The notes under the pieces were generated by a model. The model was not told the DNA's origin and did not search any database. It saw only the letters and a list, made by a program, of their open reading frames with translations. Of a DNA stretch of 34,507 bases, positions 1-7,526 are shown piece after piece. Position 1 is the first letter of the stretch; each line of letters starts with the position of its first letter. Source of the DNA: Prevotella sp. (GTDB lineage Bacteria; Bacteroidota; Bacteroidia; Bacteroidales; Bacteroidaceae). The stretch spans positions 1 to 34,507 of the forward strand of contig JAFSRY010000013.1 of NCBI GenBank assembly GCA_017445845.1, read 5' to 3'. A program made the position numbers and the translations under genes.

Positions 1-43
1 CTCCGTCGGCCCACAGGCAGGGGATGAAGACCATCAGAAACAT
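1..43 (-). CDS. Lipoprotein N-terminus, truncated by window edge
   Basis: Reading leftwards from the ATG at 43 gives MFLMVFIPACGPTE, a short hydrophobic stretch ending in a lipobox-like I-P-A-C, so this is probably the start of an exported, lipid-anchored protein transcribed in the same direction as the genes to its right. Only 14 residues are in the window and no family can be named. The reading frame stays open upstream of this ATG, so a longer N-terminus is possible. Its leader carries the GC-rich palindromic repeats at 78-175. In a carbohydrate locus such a lipoprotein could be a SusD-like or surface enzyme, but nothing here shows that. Confidence 0.4.
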   Translation of the reverse strand, partial: MFLMVFIPCLWADG

Positions 44-77
44 GCTGACGGCGACGAGTCGGCTATAGAGCGTTGAA

Positions 78-175
78 GGCCTACCCCCAACCCCTCCCAA
101 AGGGAGGGGAGAAAATAGGCCTACCCCCAACCCCTCCCCAAGGGAGGGGAGAAAAAGGGGGAGGGGAGAAAATAT
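78..175. repeat. Tandem 40-bp GC-rich palindromic repeat, 2.5 copies
   Basis: Units at 78-117 and 118-157 differ at only a few bases and are followed by a truncated third copy (157-175). Each contains a perfect 8-bp hairpin, CCCCTCCC-N3-GGGAGGGG (91-109 and 131-149). The minus strand carries several G-tracts in a row and could form a G-quadruplex. A diverged copy lies at 4521-4550. The repeat sits between the 3' end of one gene and the start of the next, as expected for a REP-like dispersed element. Confidence 0.85.
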
Positions 176-211
176 ATGATTTACTTTCATCTGATAATCT
201 TTTTATTCAAC

Positions 212-341
212 TTTCTGAAGTAGATAAGTAGTCAGTAGTTAAGTAGTTAAGCCAAATGACTGAGTGGTGGAAGGCAGCCGATAGAAGTAATTTCTGAAGT
301 AGATAAGTAGTCAGTAGTTAAGTAGTTAAGCCAAATGACTG
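212..341. repeat. 51-bp direct repeat pair (212-262 and 291-341)
   Basis: A 51-base stretch beginning TTTCTGAAGTAG and ending CCAAATGACTG occurs twice, separated by 28 bp. Inside it are smaller repeats of the AGTTAAGTAGTTAAG type. Both copies lie in what is now the reading frame of the C-terminal extension of the gene at 247-2064, although the composition looks intergenic. A small hairpin, GTCC-GAAA-GGAC, lies at 381-392. Confidence 0.9.
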
Positions 342-2064
342 TAGGCAGAAACAAGCGAAAAGAGTAATGGCTTAACTTCAGTCCGAAAGGACGAGCGAAG
401 CGATAACTACTTAACTCCTTAACTACAAAGAAGTTGAGCGAATGCGAAACTTGAGTCTTTTTACCTTTTACTATCGTGATGCCACGGTAGTTGTCGGCCA
501 CGCGCTGACCCTGCAGGTTGTAGCACTTTGAGGTTTGGGCATTGATGTCAGTGGTTTGGGCGATGCCCGATGCGTCTTCTACCTTGGCCTTGGTGACCAT
601 CGACGGCATCTTGTCTTTGGCGAAGCCGATGACGGTGACCGTCTCGCTGGCCACTACATCGTCTTCTCCGAGTTCGATGCTCCAGCTGCCATTCTCTATC
701 GTTACTTCGTTGCGGAGGGTCTCACTCATGCTGCCGATGACGATGACGCGTTCCAGGTCGGCCTCACCGGTACCGGCAATGCGGTTGGTGTTACACTCGG
801 TGACGGTAAGCGGTGCTGTCTGGTTGATGAAGAACGGTGTGGTCTGTCCTTCTACGATTTGCCACTTGCTCATGTCGGAGAACTTGAAGGTGGAGAGCGT
901 CTGCATATCCTCGGGCATGACGCCGAAGGTCTCGTAGAGGTCGGGGTTGTCGCCGTCGCCCATACCCATGGTGGCACCGTCGCAGTTGTAGTAGCAGGCT
1001 TTCACCTGCAGTCCGTCCCAGTTGCGTCCGGAGATACCGGCCGTCTTCACACCGTCGACCTTGGCGGTGATGGTTCCTGAGAAGTAGCTGTCAGTGATAG
1101 GACCGTTGAAGTTGACGGCACAGAGTCCGCCATTCCACGGGTCCTCCCAGTTGTCATGGTAGTAGATGTCGGTGGCGGTGATGTCGCCGGTGACGTAGTT
1201 GCGTATCATCTTTCCGCGCACGGCATTGCCGCCGATGCCGCCGACGCCGGGTCCGCTGATGTTGGCGAAGACGCTGCAGTTGATGACGTTGGAGTTGCTG
1301 ACGTTCCAGTTGGGAGCAGCCATGATGCCGCCCACACAGCCGCCGCTGCTGGTGATGTTGCCATAGACGGCGCAGTTTTCGAAGCAGTTGTCGACGAGGC
1401 AGTTGCCGTTGTAGAAGGCGCAGATGCCGCCTGCCATTGACGTTCCGATGATGCTTCCGTAGAAGGTGCAGTTCCAGTAGTGTCCGCCAGCTTCGCTGTC
1501 GCCGCTGATGCCGCCGATGCCGTTGCCCGAGCCTTCTACATTGACGTTGATGGCGTGGCATCCTTCAAAGGAACCGCCGGAGACACCGGCGAAGGCACCA
1601 ATCCATTCTGTTCCCTCGATGGAAGAGTCGTAGATGTAGCAGTTGCGGAAGAGTCCGCCCTTGGCTTCCCAGTTGCCGTTGGTGCTGCAGAGGATGCCGC
1701 TCCAGCGGTTGCCGACGATGTAGCAGTCGCGTACGACGATATTCTCGAGTACTGCCGGCTCATTGACGCGGTTAAAAATTCCAAGTCCGTCCTCACCGGT
1801 CTCGATGGTGAGTCCGCTGATGATGTGTCCCTGTCCGTTGTAATGGCCGGTGAAGGTGCCGATGGGCTTCCACACGATGTCGGTGAGGTCGATGTCTTCT
1901 GTCTGAACGAACGAGGAAGACAGGAAGTCGTTGACGGCTTGCAACTGCTCGGCAGTGGCCACCTGATAAGGATCACTCTCTGTTCCCGTTCCTCCCGCAA
2001 ACTGTGCGGAGGCATTCATGGTGAACATGCCCATAAGGGCGATGGATGCGAATAATTTTTTCAT
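247..2064 (-). CDS. Secreted GLUG-like repeat protein with run-on C-terminus
   Basis: A 605-residue protein with a clear signal peptide (M1 to about A20). Residues about 30-400 hold repeated short segments rich in Gly, Asn and Cys, with the pattern 'GTFTGHYNGQGHIISGL' followed by 'ENIVVRDC', typical of GLUG-type beta-solenoid surface proteins. Near residue 520 it has the tail 'YNLQGQRV' and 'GITIVKGKK' shared with other secreted proteins in the window. Instead of the expected V-M-R-stop, the frame runs 69 codons further through repeat DNA (247-456), so the original stop appears lost. It starts 27 bp after the beta-helix gene 2092-3900 and is probably co-transcribed with it. Likely a surface adhesin or glycan-binding protein; the ligand is unknown. 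Confidence 0.8.
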   Translation of the reverse strand: MKKLFASIALMGMFTMNASAQFAGGTGTESDPYQVATAEQLQAVNDFLSSSFVQTEDIDLTDIVWKPIGTFTGHYNGQGHIISGLTIETGEDGLGIFNRVNEPAVLENIVVRDCYIVGNRWSGILCSTNGNWEAKGGLFRNCYIYDSSIEGTEWIGAFAGVSGGSFEGCHAINVNVEGSGNGIGGISGDSEAGGHYWNCTFYGSIIGTSMAGGICAFYNGNCLVDNCFENCAVYGNITSSGGCVGGIMAAPNWNVSNSNVINCSVFANISGPGVGGIGGNAVRGKMIRNYVTGDITATDIYYHDNWEDPWNGGLCAVNFNGPITDSYFSGTITAKVDGVKTAGISGRNWDGLQVKACYYNCDGATMGMGDGDNPDLYETFGVMPEDMQTLSTFKFSDMSKWQIVEGQTTPFFINQTAPLTVTECNTNRIAGTGEADLERVIVIGSMSETLRNEVTIENGSWSIELGEDDVVASETVTVIGFAKDKMPSMVTKAKVEDASGIAQTTDINAQTSKCYNLQGQRVADNYRGITIVKGKKTQVSHSLNFFVVKELSSYRFARPFGLKLSHYSFRLFLPTVIWLNYLTTDYLSTSEITSIGCLPPLSHLA

Positions 2065-2091
2065 AACGGTATTGTTTTTGATTAATAATTA

Positions 2092-3900
2092 CTAATTCCT
2101 CATTACTTTCTTTCCGTTTGCAATGGTGATGCCACGATAGTCGTCGCCGACACGTTGTCCCTGGAGGTTGTACATCCTCGAGTGGCCGTTCGAGGTGGTG
2201 GGACTCCCGATGCCAGAGCGTTCGTTGAAGTGAAGGTCGTAGACGAGCTGGCATTCGGTGGTGTTGTTGGTCTTGAGCCGCTGATAGTCCCATCCTTTGA
2301 GCGGTTGCCCGCAGATGGTGACGTTGTCGAAGTAGATGTCGTGGATATACTTTGTGGGTGTTCCCTGCTGCTGCCATCCGTAGAGCCAGATGTCGTTGCT
2401 GACGGGCGTTCCCGTGTCGCGTTTGACGGTGATGTTCGAGAAGTACACGTCGCTGATGTCGCCTTCTGTCGACTGGTCACCCACGATGCTGCCATACCAG
2501 AAGCTGTCCTCAAAGCCCATGGCGAAGAGTCGTGTGCAGCTGTTGATGCGGATGTTGTCGTAGTGGATGTTTCGGAAGAAGGTGCCGTGGAGGGCACAGA
2601 TGTTGATGGCAGAGCGGTCTGCCATACCTTCGGTGATACTCTTCTCGTCGTATGCGAAGAGGATGTCACTGTCTTCGAAGCGGATGTTCTCGAAAACCGA
2701 TGCTCGTGTCTCTGCTCCGATGCCGAAGGCGTTGTTGGTGTCTGTCCACAGCTGCATCCGCCTGAAGGTGAGGTTGCGCTGTGCGGGGCTGTTGGCAGGC
2801 AGCGTGCCCTCGGCAGCGAGCCCCTTGATGGCGACGCAGTCGTCGTAGGCTCTGACGAAGCAGTTGTCGAAGGTGATGCCGTCGCACCCCGTCAGGTCTA
2901 TGCCGTCGGAACTGCCTCCCTGCATGGCGATGATTTTCACGTTGCTCACGGTCAGGTTCTTGCAGTAGGTGTAGGTGGTCTGCCATCCGCGAGCCTTGAA
3001 GCGATGGAAGATGACGCCCTCGATGCTGCCGCCGTCGGATGACTGGCACGACAGTTGCCGCTGGCTGTCGTGATTGGTTACGACAATGCCATGGCCGTAG
3101 ATGCGGCTGCCGTTGCCAGCGAAGCCCAAGGAACCGTATACCACGGCTCCGCCCGACACATAGATGCTGCGTCCGCCCACGGCTGCCACCTGTCCGTTGG
3201 CGGTGAGCTCGTTGAGGTCGTAGTAGCCGGGACCGAAGTAGTAGGTCTTCGTGTCGCGGTCGTAATGATAGCCCTCGGGATCGGCGACGGCAGGCGGTGT
3301 GATGATGTCGTTGCAGAACAGGTGCAGTACATTGTCTTTTCGATAGTCATCGCCTGTGACGAGTGTGATGTTCTGGTTTGAGCGCGTCACGCGGAAGCGC
3401 AGAATCTTATCCGTCAGTTTTTCCACGTCGGTGATGGCCGCATTCTCGGGCAACAGTTCAAAGTCGCCCAACTCCTTTCGGCAGGAGATGACGACTTCCA
3501 CCGGCTTCTCGTCGTCGAAGTCGAAATAACCGAAGCTGACACGCCCGCCCCATGGGTTGTTGCAACAGTATAGCCCTGCATAGCTTTGTCCTGCGACCAT
3601 GACGTTGAACTGTGGTGCTCCGTCGAGCAGGGTGTATTCGTCGGGTCGCGCATAGGTCATCACACTGCCGTCGGCGGCAGTCCATGTTTCACCCTTGCTC
3701 GCTGCCGATGTCCAGGCAGCATAGCCTTCGGCAGGCATGATTACAGGCTGGCGTATGGCAAGAGCCACCTGACAGTAGGGACATGCTATTGCCAGCACGG
3801 CCCACAAACAGAAACACCGACGGACATTGGACAGGACGGTTTCCCGGCGCCATGTCCACTGCCCATGCGATGCTGAAGATTTGGATTTACGGTTGTCCAT
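2092..3900 (-). CDS. Secreted right-handed beta-helix glycoside hydrolase-like protein (GH28/GH49-like)
   Basis: A 602-residue protein. A basic N-terminus and a hydrophobic segment (about residues 28-48) form a signal peptide. A beta-sandwich-like region follows, then from about residue 250 a parallel beta-helix with repeated 'NLTVSNVKI' and 'GITFDNCF' rungs. Candidate acidic catalytic residues are in SSDGID (about residue 330) and AYDD (about 352), arranged as in GH28 polygalacturonases and GH49 dextranases. It ends with the tail 'MYNLQGQRV' and 'GITIANGKKVMRN'. It is paralogous to the protein at 9518-11458. The -7 box at 3936-3929 puts transcription start about 22 nt before this ATG, supporting the start chosen. 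The substrate cannot be read from sequence; GH110-like activity is an alternative. Confidence 0.75.
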   Translation of the reverse strand: MDNRKSKSSASHGQWTWRRETVLSNVRRCFCLWAVLAIACPYCQVALAIRQPVIMPAEGYAAWTSAASKGETWTAADGSVMTYARPDEYTLLDGAPQFNVMVAGQSYAGLYCCNNPWGGRVSFGYFDFDDEKPVEVVISCRKELGDFELLPENAAITDVEKLTDKILRFRVTRSNQNITLVTGDDYRKDNVLHLFCNDIITPPAVADPEGYHYDRDTKTYYFGPGYYDLNELTANGQVAAVGGRSIYVSGGAVVYGSLGFAGNGSRIYGHGIVVTNHDSQRQLSCQSSDGGSIEGVIFHRFKARGWQTTYTYCKNLTVSNVKIIAMQGGSSDGIDLTGCDGITFDNCFVRAYDDCVAIKGLAAEGTLPANSPAQRNLTFRRMQLWTDTNNAFGIGAETRASVFENIRFEDSDILFAYDEKSITEGMADRSAINICALHGTFFRNIHYDNIRINSCTRLFAMGFEDSFWYGSIVGDQSTEGDISDVYFSNITVKRDTGTPVSNDIWLYGWQQQGTPTKYIHDIYFDNVTICGQPLKGWDYQRLKTNNTTECQLVYDLHFNERSGIGSPTTSNGHSRMYNLQGQRVGDDYRGITIANGKKVMRN

Positions 3901-3928
3901 AGATGTCGATGCTTTAAGTTTAACGCTG

Positions 3929-3991
3929 CAAAATTAGCCTATTATTCATTTTCCCGTTTAAAAAAATCGCTTGAAAAATATAAAAAATGTC
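3929..3991 (-). promoter_or_regulatory. Promoter with upstream activator-type element, copy 2
   Basis: On the minus strand a -7 box TAATTTTG lies at 3936-3929. Exactly 30 bp upstream of it is a 25-bp element (3967-3991) matching 23 of 25 bases of the one before the gene at 4627-7284. No good TTTG -33 box is present, which fits a promoter needing an activator. The obvious candidate is the hybrid two-component regulator encoded at 11575-14349; that assignment is inference. Confidence 0.65.
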
Positions 3992-4058
3992 CAGTTCCGG
4001 TGCATTTGCAGCGATTTCTTATAGCCGATAGACATTATTGACAGACACGGCAGGCTTT

Positions 4059-4234
4059 GGAACGGTGATTACCAAGCACTGATAATCCGATGATCAGTGT
4101 GAGATAATCCGATGATCAGTGTGAGATAATAGGCTTATCAGTGTGAGATAATCCGATGATCAGTGTGAGATAATAGGCTTATCAGTGTGAGATAATAGGC
4201 TTATCAGTGTGAGTTAATACTCTGCATCGGCTGA
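4059..4234. repeat. Iteron-like array of eight 22-bp tandem units (array 1)
   Basis: Eight contiguous 22-bp units. The six central ones (4081-4212) come in two forms, ordered A-A-B-A-B-B: both start GATAAT and end ATCAGTGTGA; form B has GATAA-N5-TTATC dyad symmetry. The first unit (4059-4080) ends in ACCAAGCACT and resembles the units of the second array at 20939-21114, and the last (4213-4234) is degenerate. There are no spacers, so it is not a CRISPR. It lies between the terminator of one carbohydrate unit and the promoter of the next. Confidence 0.9.
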
Positions 4235-4265
4235 CTTCTCTGTGACGATGCTGTCAAACGGCAGC

Positions 4266-4309
4266 AAAAATTAAAAGACCCGCCAGAAACGATGTCCTGA
4301 CGGGTCTTT
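4266..4309 (-). terminator. Rho-independent terminator of the GLUG/peptide unit
   Basis: Stem arms at 4274-4282 (AAAGACCCG) and 4301-4309 (CGGGTCTTT) with three further inner pairs. On the minus strand the stem is followed by TTTTAATTTTTG. It lies 27 bp past the stop of the peptide gene at 4336-4512, so it ends the transcript that begins before 7284. Confidence 0.85.
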
Positions 4310-4335
4310 CTCAATTCTATTATTGGTTGGATGGA

Positions 4336-4512
4336 CTATTCGTCCCAGACGTAGCCTTTGGAGAACGACAGATCGTCGCTGCCTTGGTTTTCGAATGTGA
4401 TGTCGCCGAGACCGTTGGTGGGCGTGGTGTCACTGATGGAACCAATCAGCATGGGGTCTTCCGTGACAACCACCTGCATCTTACTGATGGGCGTTTGATA
4501 TGTCTTTTTCAT
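4336..4512 (-). CDS. 58-residue hypothetical peptide
   Basis: Starting at MKKTYQTPISKM gives 58 residues with an acidic C-terminus ending YVWDE. An upstream in-frame ATG at 4614 would add 34 residues, but those are translated repeat DNA (4521-4550), so I reject it. The pattern MKK-x-Y-x-x-P near the start, then ML-x-GS around residues 26-29 and an acidic glycine-rich end, resembles short Bacteroidales proteins I recall as common and uncharacterised. There is no obvious signal peptide or membrane segment. It lies 114 bp after the GLUG protein gene, before a terminator, so it should be co-transcribed with it. Function unknown. Confidence 0.65.
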   Translation of the reverse strand: MKKTYQTPISKMQVVVTEDPMLIGSISDTTPTNGLGDITFENQGSDDLSFSKGYVWDE

Positions 4513-4520
4513 CTTTTGAA

Positions 4521-4634
4521 ACCTCCCCCTGCCCCTCTCAAGGAGGGGAGTGCCTGCCGGTTTGTGGGAGGTTGGCAGGATGTTGTTTTTGTTACTTAAT
4601 TTGTTAGTTGACAAGTAAACAGGTTATTACTCAT
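4521..4634. repeat. Diverged copies of two dispersed repeat families
   Basis: 4521-4550 is a degenerate version of the palindrome at 78-175 (CCCCTCTCAAGGAGGGG core). 4607-4634 is a 28-bp near match to the GTTGACAAGTAAAC repeat present twice at 11472-11556. Together they make up much of the spacer between the GLUG protein gene and the 58-residue peptide gene, and would be transcribed in the message of both. Confidence 0.75.
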
Positions 4635-7284
4635 GTCTCATTACTTTCTTACCGTTTACTATGGTGATGCCACGGTAGTTGTCGGCTACGCGCTGACCCT
4701 GCACGTTGTAGACGGGAGCGAGTTTTTCACTATTTACTTTTAATCCTTCACTTTCAATGCCAGTCTCGTCGCCGTCGAGGATAGAGAACTTGGCACTGCC
4801 TCCCTGTGCCGACTCGTTGACGAAGTATGCGCGGAAGGCATGAGCCGTTGCTTTCTTTCCTGCAGCGCTGTGGATGGCCTTTGTGCCGAGGATGACATAG
4901 ATGTCTTGGTCGGTGAGGTCGAGGTCAGCGGTGTAGTTGCCCTTGAAGTCATAGCTGATGTCGCCGTCGGCATGGCTGACGGTCTGTGCCTCGTCGGCTG
5001 TCAGGTTGACGTTGGCAAAGGCAAAGGTGGCAGGAGCTTCGGCTGGCATCTTCACCATGACGGGTGTGGCTGCTGCGATGTCGGCGGCGTCGGCGAAGGA
5101 GAGCGTGGCAAGGCCGTCAGCAGCGGTGACGGCGGTGAAGGCTTTCACGTCGGTGGCGCCGAGAACAGTCTTGAGTGCGGCGGCTGTGGTGGCGAAGGGC
5201 AGCACGAGGCTGTTCCATCCCTCTTGGAATGTGTAGCGGAGGGTGGCGTTCACGGCGGTCTTTTCCGTGGGCTCGTAGGTGGTGTTTTCATCGAGCGTGA
5301 CACTCTCGGTGTTGGTGTAGGCTCCATTGAAGGCATAGACGGCTCCGGCCTCTCCGCAGGGTACCGGATGTGCTGTCTGGGTGCCGCCGTTGTCGATGTC
5401 CTGCATCCATGGTGTGCCGCCCTCGGCTTTACCGTTGAGGAGGTAGCAGAGTTCGCCGGATGCGGTCTGCTCATCGGTTACGCGGGTGGCGTCGTCGGCC
5501 ATGGTGTTGAAGCAGCCTGTTACGACGGAACCCATGTTGTCGTAGAGCAGGGCTCCCGTTTCGCCGGCGCTGTTGTCGCTGACATGGCCGGTGTTGTAGC
5601 AGCCTGACATCTGTACATTGCCGAAGGCTCCTGCGCAGATGGCTGCCGTACGGAGTGTTCCGGTTATGTTGCCGGTGTTGTAGCAGTTGCTGATGACGAT
5701 GGTGGGTCGCATGGCGTCGCCGTCACGGCCGTCGGCGCTGCCGATGATGCCGCCGGCGCGGAGGTTCCAGTACCAGCCGTCGGCTCCGGTGCAGGCCACG
5801 GTGCCCTCGTTGCCGCAGTTCTCGATGGTGACGGTGCCGACTCCCTTGGCGGCTCCTGCGATGCCGCCGACGTAGTTGCGTCCGCGGATGGAGCAGGTGG
5901 CGTCGAGGATGACGTTCTTCACGACGGCTCCTGGTGCAAGCATTGAGAACAGTCCGAGTCCCCAGTCGCTCTCACTGGTGCGGTCGAGATGGAGGTTGAG
6001 GATGCGGTGGCCCTGACCGTCGAAGGTGCCGGCATAGAAAGTGCTGGTGTAGCCGATGCCGTAGCCCAGCGGTGTGAAGTTGTCGATGGGCTGCAGGTCG
6101 ATGTCGGCCGTGAGCACGGCGTTAACGGCGGCGTTGCCCTTGACGACAGTGCCGAAGCTGACGAGTTGTCCGCAGTTGCCGATGTGGTAGATGCCGTCGG
6201 TAAGGGTCGGCGCCTCGTAGGTGGTGCAGACGGAGCAGATGCCGTTGACGAAGTTATGCGGGTCGCGCTTTCCTTCTCCGCCTGTGTTGTTGTAGCTGAT
6301 GCTTCCTTTGGCTGTTCCGTCGCAGTTGAGGTCGCCGACGGCATAGACGATGCTGTGGGTGGCATCGAGCACGGGGTACGGGTCGACGTCACCGGTGAGG
6401 TTCTGTCGGAAGGCGACGGTGGATTCGCTGATGCTGCCGTTGACGAGGAAGCAGAGTTCGCCGGATGCTATTTGCTGGGCTGTGACGGCAGTGACGCCTT
6501 CGCCGGCCATGGTGCTGTAGCAGTTGGTTATGGTGGAGCCTCCGGGTTCATAGATGAACTGTGCGACTTCGGTGCTGCCGTTCATGATATGTCCGGTGTT
6601 GTAGCAGTTGGTGGCGCTGACCTTGCCGTTGGCAAAGGCGCAGATGGCTGCCACGCGCTCGGTGGCGGCAAGAATGTCGCCGGTGTTGTAGCAGTTGCTG
6701 ATGACGACGCGGTCGGGATAGTCGTTGTTCTGATAGCTGCAGCAGCCTACAAAGGCGGCGACGCGCTGGTTCCAGTACCAGGTGCCGGTAGATTTGCTCT
6801 CTACGGTGCCTTCGTTGCCGCAGTTTTCGATGATGACGTCGCCGCCGTTGCCTGTTACCGCTGTGCCGGTGATGGCTCCGACGTTCTCACCGCCAGTGAT
6901 GTGGCAGGTGGCGTCGATGATGACGTTCTTCACTACGGCTCCGCCGCCGAGGCGTGAGAACAGTCCGATACCCCAATGCCAGGAGTCGGTCCATGTCATG
7001 GTGAGGTTGAGGATGCGGTGGCCCTGACCGTCGAAGGTGCCGACGTATGCCTTCTGGTAGCCGATGGGCGCGAAGTTGTCGATGGTAGACATGTCGATGT
7101 CGGCTGTGAGCACGGCGTTGGCTGTCAGGTTGCCGTCGGTGACGATGCCGCGGAAGGCGTCGAGGTCGGCAGCCGTCGCAATCTGATAGACTCCGCCTGC
7201 ATCTTGCTCAATGGCAAGGGCGGCGGTGCTTCCTGTCCAGGCGAGGACGAGGGAGAGCAACAAGTAGATGGTTTTCTTTTTCAT
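4627..7284 (-). CDS. Secreted protein with two GLUG-like blocks
   Basis: An 885-residue protein with a signal peptide (cleavage after about residue 24, T-A-A-L-A). Two homologous blocks (about residues 25-330 and 355-640) each begin with a 'YQIATAADL' or 'YHIGNCGQL' segment and contain GTFDGQGHRILNL and NCYNTG motifs, typical of GLUG beta-solenoids. The two blocks are also similar in DNA (about 5998-6030 and 7012-7042), so this is an internal duplication. A beta domain with GWNSLVLPF follows at about 688, then the C-terminal tail 'VYNVQGQRV', 'GITIVNGKKVMRHE'. Expressed from the promoter at 7353-7415. Probably a cell-surface binding or adhesion protein; no catalytic motif was seen. Confidence 0.8.
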   Translation of the reverse strand: MKKKTIYLLLSLVLAWTGSTAALAIEQDAGGVYQIATAADLDAFRGIVTDGNLTANAVLTADIDMSTIDNFAPIGYQKAYVGTFDGQGHRILNLTMTWTDSWHWGIGLFSRLGGGAVVKNVIIDATCHITGGENVGAITGTAVTGNGGDVIIENCGNEGTVESKSTGTWYWNQRVAAFVGCCSYQNNDYPDRVVISNCYNTGDILAATERVAAICAFANGKVSATNCYNTGHIMNGSTEVAQFIYEPGGSTITNCYSTMAGEGVTAVTAQQIASGELCFLVNGSISESTVAFRQNLTGDVDPYPVLDATHSIVYAVGDLNCDGTAKGSISYNNTGGEGKRDPHNFVNGICSVCTTYEAPTLTDGIYHIGNCGQLVSFGTVVKGNAAVNAVLTADIDLQPIDNFTPLGYGIGYTSTFYAGTFDGQGHRILNLHLDRTSESDWGLGLFSMLAPGAVVKNVILDATCSIRGRNYVGGIAGAAKGVGTVTIENCGNEGTVACTGADGWYWNLRAGGIIGSADGRDGDAMRPTIVISNCYNTGNITGTLRTAAICAGAFGNVQMSGCYNTGHVSDNSAGETGALLYDNMGSVVTGCFNTMADDATRVTDEQTASGELCYLLNGKAEGGTPWMQDIDNGGTQTAHPVPCGEAGAVYAFNGAYTNTESVTLDENTTYEPTEKTAVNATLRYTFQEGWNSLVLPFATTAAALKTVLGATDVKAFTAVTAADGLATLSFADAADIAAATPVMVKMPAEAPATFAFANVNLTADEAQTVSHADGDISYDFKGNYTADLDLTDQDIYVILGTKAIHSAAGKKATAHAFRAYFVNESAQGGSAKFSILDGDETGIESEGLKVNSEKLAPVYNVQGQRVADNYRGITIVNGKKVMRHE

Positions 7285-7352
7285 ACGTTTACTTTTTTAA
7301 ATAATTAGGTTTTAGGTTATATGGGTTCCTTTTTGTTGTTAAGAATGTGTTG

Positions 7353-7415
7353 CAAAATTAGCTTTTCTCTTTCTGCGGGTATTTAATTTTTCGCTTGAAA
7401 ACTATCAAAAATGTC
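7353..7415 (-). promoter_or_regulatory. Promoter with upstream activator-type element, copy 1
   Basis: The minus-strand -7 box TAATTTTG is at 7360-7353, giving a leader of about 60 nt for the GLUG protein at 4627-7284. A 25-bp element at 7391-7415 (minus strand core GACATTTTTGATAGT, then TTTTCAAGCGA) lies 30 bp upstream. The element and spacing recur at 3929-3991. No -33 TTTG is evident. Confidence 0.65.
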
Positions 7416-7444
7416 TAATGGGTAATATTTATTGGTTTTTGGTG

Positions 7445-7502
7445 GTTTGGTAGATTGGTGATATTACCTTGGCTGATAGGTTACTTTCCTAATCTACTAA
7501 AC
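7445..7502 (-). terminator. Inverted repeat after the esterase gene, possible terminator
   Basis: Arms GTTTGGTAGATT (7445-7456) and AATCTACTAAAC (7491-7502) pair at 11 of 12 positions across a 34-nt loop. It is 25 bp beyond the stop of the gene at 7527-9521. There is no clean U-run, so termination is possible but unproven; the right arm also belongs to a run of phrase-like repeats (CTAAACGACCAAACGACG). Confidence 0.4.
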
Positions 7503-7526
7503 GACCAAACGACGAACTAAAAGTAA

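Noticed and set aside
4059-4234. CRISPR array
   Set aside because: The 22-bp units are directly adjacent with no unique spacers, and no cas genes are in the window. The same applies to 20939-21114.
5989-6957. Long plus-strand frame of 322 codons, and similar ones at 1480-2055, 4840-5607 and 10226-11251
   Set aside because: They lie opposite well-supported secreted-protein genes, have biased Val/Asp/Ala composition typical of antisense frames, and show no domain or promoter.
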